Assembly (NCBI RefSeq): GCF_028554725.1
Contig: NC_071668.1
Span: 23,104,501-23,168,500 of the forward strand
DNA length: 64,000 nucleotides
Origin: Zeugodacus cucurbitae
Lineage: Eukaryota; Arthropoda; Insecta; Diptera; Tephritidae
Reading direction: 5' to 3'
Below, one piece after another: positions 60,937 to 64,000 of the stretch (position 1 is its first letter; each line of letters starts with the position of its first letter). Under the pieces are notes generated by a model. That model searched no databases. It was not told where the DNA came from and was given only the letters and a program-made list of their open reading frames with translations. The position numbers and the translations under genes are program-made.

Positions 60937-61102
60937 GTGAGTAAAATGCCACTGGCCACTAGCGTTAAAAGAGGAAGTAAATGTGAAAGCAATGAGGATA
61001 TTCAACTGGTGAAATGTGAAATAAGGCATTTCTGCGTTTTAGCGTTGCTATCAGTGACAGTCTGATGCAATAGATAAATGCGTAAAAATCGAAATATATA
61101 TA

Positions 61103-62409
61103 ACGGGTGATTTTTTTGAGGTTAGGATTTTCATGCATTAGTATTTGACAGATCACGTGGGATTTCAGACATGGTGTCAAAGAGAAAGATGCTCAGTATG
61201 CTTTGACATTTCATCATGAATAGACTTACTAACGAGCAACGCTTGCAAATCATTGAATTTTATTACCAAAATCAGTGTTCGGTTCGAAATGTGTTTCGCG
61301 CTTTACGTCCGATTTATGGTCTACATAATCGACCAAGTGAGCAAACAATTAATGCGATTGTGACCAAGTTTCGCACTCAGTTTACTTTATTGGACATTAA
61401 ACCAACCACACGAATGCGTACAGTGCGTACAGAAGAGAATATTGCGTCTGTTTCTGAGAGTGTGGCTGAAGACCGTGAAATGTCGATTCGTCGCCGTTCG
61501 CAGCAATTGGGTTTGTGTTATTCGACCACATGGAAGATTTTACGCAAAGATCTTGGTGTAAAACCGTATAAAATACAGCTCGTGCAAGAACTGAAGCCGA
61601 ACGATCTGCCACAACGTCGAATTTTCAGTGAATGGGCCCTAGAAAAGTTGGCAGAAAATCCGCTTTTTTATCGACAAATTTTGTTCAGCGATGAGGCTCA
61701 TTTCTGGTTGAATGGCTACGTAAATAAGCAAAATTGCCGCATTTGGGGTGAAGAGCAACCAGAAGCCGTTCAAGAACTGCCCATGCATCCCGAAAAATGC
61801 ACTGTTTGGTGTGGTTTGTACGCTGGTGGAATCATTGGACCGTATTTTTTCAAAGATGCTGTTGGACGCAACGTTACGGTGAATGGCGATCGCTATCGTT
61901 CGATGCTAACAAACTTTTTGTTGCCAAAAATGGAAGAACTGAACTTGGTTGACATGTGGTTTCAACAAGATGGCGCTACATGCCACACAGCTCGCGATTC
62001 TATGGCCATTTTGAGGGAAAACTTCGGAGAACAATTCATCTCAAGAAATGGACCCGTAAGTTGGCCACCAAGATCATGCGATTTAACGCCTTTAGACTAT
62101 TTTTTGTGGGGCTACGTCAAGTCTAAAGTCTACAGAAATAAGCCAGCAACTATTCCAGCTTTGGAAGACAACATTTCCGAAGAAATTCGGGCTATTCCGG
62201 CCGAAATGCTCGAAAAAGTTGCCCAAAATTGGACTTTCCGAATGGACCACCTAAGACGCAGCCGCGGTCAACATTTAAATGAAATTATCTTCAAAAAGTA
62301 AATGTCATGAACCAATCTAACGTTTCAAATAAAGAACCGATGAGATTTTGCAAATTTTATGCGTTTTTTTTTTTTTTAAAAGTTATCAAGCTCTTAAAAA
62401 ATCACCCTT
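61103..62409 (+). mobile_element. Complete 'rosa'-type DD41D mariner (1,307 bp)
   Basis: Bounded by TA (61101-61102 and 62410-62411). The left end is ACGGGTGATTTTTTTGAGG and the right end is the complement of AAGGGTGATTTTTTAAGAG, imperfect TIRs of about 26 bp. It encloses one uninterrupted transposase frame, a polyadenylation-like AATAAA at 62328-62333 and a T-tract at 62364-62377. It lies in the same orientation as the host gene, inside its Ig2 intron. Confidence 0.93.
61216..62301 (+). CDS. Mariner transposase, DD41D type, apparently intact
   Basis: A 361-codon frame from ATG to TAA with no stop or frameshift. The N-terminal third holds the DNA-binding helix-turn-helix region (CSVRNVFRALRPIYG at 21-35; IRRRSQQLGL-(4)-TWKILRKDLG at 91-114). 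The catalytic triad is Asp159 (ILFSDEAHFW), Asp252 (FQQDGATCHTA) and Asp294 (TPLDYFLWGY). There are 41 residues between the second and third aspartates, instead of 34 in classical mariners. DD41D defines the basal 'rosa' mariner group described from tephritid flies. WVPHEL/YSPDLAP-style blocks are replaced by PPRSCDLTPLDYF. It would cut and paste the element at TA sites in the nucleus. The ATG chosen is the first in frame and gives the usual family length (about 345-365). Whether it is transcribed is unknown. Confidence 0.95.
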   Translation: MNRLTNEQRLQIIEFYYQNQCSVRNVFRALRPIYGLHNRPSEQTINAIVTKFRTQFTLLDIKPTTRMRTVRTEENIASVSESVAEDREMSIRRRSQQLGLCYSTTWKILRKDLGVKPYKIQLVQELKPNDLPQRRIFSEWALEKLAENPLFYRQILFSDEAHFWLNGYVNKQNCRIWGEEQPEAVQELPMHPEKCTVWCGLYAGGIIGPYFFKDAVGRNVTVNGDRYRSMLTNFLLPKMEELNLVDMWFQQDGATCHTARDSMAILRENFGEQFISRNGPVSWPPRSCDLTPLDYFLWGYVKSKVYRNKPATIPALEDNISEEIRAIPAEMLEKVAQNWTFRMDHLRRSRGQHLNEIIFKK

Positions 62410-63357
62410 TATGTACGATTAAACGTATACTGTATGTGTAAGTGATAGTGGCATATACTGTATCGAAAGGGTCTGGGTACAAGGGATATATGGGTATGGG
62501 TTTGAGTATTATATGAAAATAGTTAATCAGATATAAATAAGTCATTTAAAATTTCTGAAAAATGTTTTCTAAATTGTTAAATATTTCTTGAGCTCTTCCA
62601 AAGTAAGTTCACATAGATTTGATAGCAATATTCGCTTCGTCAAAATTTTGAGAGTGACGAATCAAACAAATAGTTGTATAAATCACATTCTAGTAGTAAG
62701 TTACTTCTAGCTGACTGATTTATGAGAGAATTTCCTTGAAGATTTGACTAGAATAGATTTCTTTAATACTTCAAAATATTTTGTAAATAAAACTGTTGCC
62801 AGCACATTTTTTTGTAGCACTGTATCACTTTCACTAAATGTAATACGTTCGGTCGTGTATCTATTTGGCTCGGACTACGTATGCGCAATATATTGATCGT
62901 TGAAGTTGAATTGATGCGGCATTCAAACCGCGCGTGAATAACCCATGACAAAGAGATTCCGGCTAAAATGAATGCGGATAGTGACCGCAGGGAATGCCTT
63001 TGATGTGGCAATGACATTGTGCTGTTGAGTATGAGAAATGAGTTTGATTTTTATGCTCTCACTACAGAATGTAAAGAGTATACAGTAATGTCAAATAATT
63101 GATTAACAGTTATTTGTAATATCTAGAAATCGAAGTATATATGAATAAGTATGCTGGATTTGATTTCCATTGGGTACAATCGGTCCACCTCCTCATGATA
63201 ATGAATATTGAATTATCGAGTTGATTCGAATATCTTGTATACATTTATTTGAGTATTAATTGTTCGGCCAAAAATACTTTTATACAAAAAATTTAATGAA
63301 ATATGGTGAAACCTTGACGCACTCTTGAATAATTTATTACCTCTCGATTGATTTCAG

Positions 63358-63455
63358 GTTACGCATAGCGAATGCACAAACCGCTGATTCGGGTAATTAC
63401 ACTTGTATGCCGACCACAGCCGAGGCTGCCAGTGTCATGGTGAATGTTATAAATG
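63358..63455 (+). CDS. dpr: dpr-family gene, exon 5 (end of Ig2)
   Basis: A 98-bp exon following acceptor TTGATTTCAG and ending one base into a codon at donor GTAAG. It encodes RLRIANAQTADSGNYTCMPT, then TAEAASVMVNVIN. DSGNYTC supplies the second Ig2 cysteine and a potential N-glycosylation site (NYT). The frame joins cleanly with exon 4 (CG|G) and exon 6 (G|CT). Confidence 0.94.
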
Positions 63456-63595
63456 GTAAGTATTGTGTTTTTTTCAATAAAATTAAATTTATTAAAATAC
63501 TTTAACACTAAAGATTTTATAAGCAAAATTCCACAAAATTTATTAAAAAAAAAAAATAAAAAAAAATATTACCAGAAATTATAAAATATATGTAC

Positions 63596-63878
63596 TTGGT
63601 CTACAACTTTACAAAATATTTGCTGAGCCTCAGCCGCACTTTTCTTGGAATTAAATAAGAAAAGCAAAATTTCCCGAAAAATGTCGAGAATTCGGCTCAA
63701 GAAGTGACATTTTCAGTTGAGAATAAATTTGGGATGCAAACAGATCTCTACAAATTTTTTGATGGGTTAATGTTGACACAAATGTCCAAGATCGATATTA
63801 AAAAAATCGATTTAATCGATCAGTGCTTGACCCTAGAGACATCTATTGGAAAACGGCGGAAGCAAAGTTGTAGACCAA
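63596..63878 (+). mobile_element. Mariner-type MITE family B, copy 3, in last visible dpr intron
   Basis: Ends TTGGTCTACAACTTT and AAAGTTGTAGACCAA. The interior matches 56245-56586 (GACATTTTCAGTTGAGAATA, GGATGCAAACAGATCTCTAC, TGTTGACACAAATGTCC). The left TIR has lost its inner half. TA follows the right end (63879-63880); no clear TA at the left. It occupies over half of the 479-bp intron 63456-63934. Confidence 0.85.
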
Positions 63879-63934
63879 TACATTACAATACTTATGTAAT
63901 AATATAGTTTAAAACAATTATTATTTCCTTTTAG

Positions 63935-64000
63935 CTGAAACACCAGCGGCTATGCAAAAAAGTGCCGCCACACAGCTACAGGCACGCGGCTGTATCCTTT
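63935..64000 (+). CDS. dpr: dpr-family gene, exon 6, cut by window end
   Basis: Follows acceptor TTCCTTTTAG. With one base from exon 5 it encodes AETPAAMQKSAATQLQARG and continues past the window. The PAAMQ motif directly after Ig2 is shared by several Dpr proteins; a hydrophobic C-terminal segment (membrane or GPI anchor) would be expected downstream. Confidence 0.9.
   Translation, partial: MKHQRLCKKVPPHSYRHAAVSF

Larger units (their letters stand above)
60937..63357 (+). other. dpr intron carrying an intact mariner (2,421 bp)
   Basis: Phase-2 GT-AG intron. More than half is the mariner at 61103-62409. The 62412-63357 remainder is AT-rich with nothing recognised. Confidence 0.88.

Overview
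This is a eukaryotic, insect window, most likely from a true fruit fly (Tephritidae). Three things point there. It is AT-rich intronic DNA packed with nested transposons. Its only host gene is a dipteran dpr (defective proboscis extension response) immunoglobulin-superfamily gene. It also carries a full-length DD41D mariner of the 'rosa' type, a lineage known from tephritids. The genus assignment is inference, not proof.

Host gene: six consecutive plus-strand coding exons of one dpr-family gene lie at 14847-15196, 17829-17906, 20421-20553, 60696-60936, 63358-63455 and 63935-64000 (cut by the window end). All splice phases agree (0, 0, 1, 2, 1). Together they encode two Ig domains: Ig1 from exons 1-3 and Ig2 from exons 4-5. 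The sequence looks closest to the dpr2/dpr3 type from memory, but the paralogue is unresolved. The start codon and signal peptide lie upstream and were not found. The C-terminal tail lies past 64000. The intron splitting Ig1 from Ig2 is 40,142 bp and holds most of the window. The intron after the second exon begins with GC instead of GT.

Mobile DNA, left to right: (a) five or six copies of one RTE-like LINE family on the minus strand, four of them bounded by recognisable target-site duplications; (b) nine copies of a 0.2-1.5 kb non-coding family. Its ends (inverted ACTCTCGCAA near both termini, a GTTCGG/CCGAAC hairpin near one end, CTGTCCGTCCGT and CCACGCCC internal motifs) resemble Helentron-associated/DINE-1-like elements. 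(c) Mariners of several lineages, from degenerate scraps to one intact 361-codon transposase at 61216-62301 with TIRs and a TA duplication. (d) Three or four MITE families. (e) One probable non-autonomous Helitron at about 48640-50148. (f) Degraded non-LTR retrotransposon RNase H/C-terminal pieces. Nesting gives relative ages: Helentron-like copies interrupt a mariner and a pogo-like MITE, and a mariner-type MITE interrupts a Helentron-like copy.

A roughly 1 kb decayed satellite at 2220-3270, with a 42-bp monomer, repeats a palindrome that matches the ecdysone-receptor inverted-repeat consensus. This is the most unexpected non-transposon signal. No rRNA, tRNA, CRISPR array or second host gene was recognised. 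The remaining long stretches are AT-rich intron with microsatellites and a few more GC-rich islands (about 24.1-25.3, 31.1-31.6, 37.3-38.6 and 58.4-59.0 kb) where regulatory elements or alternative exons could lie but are not demonstrated.
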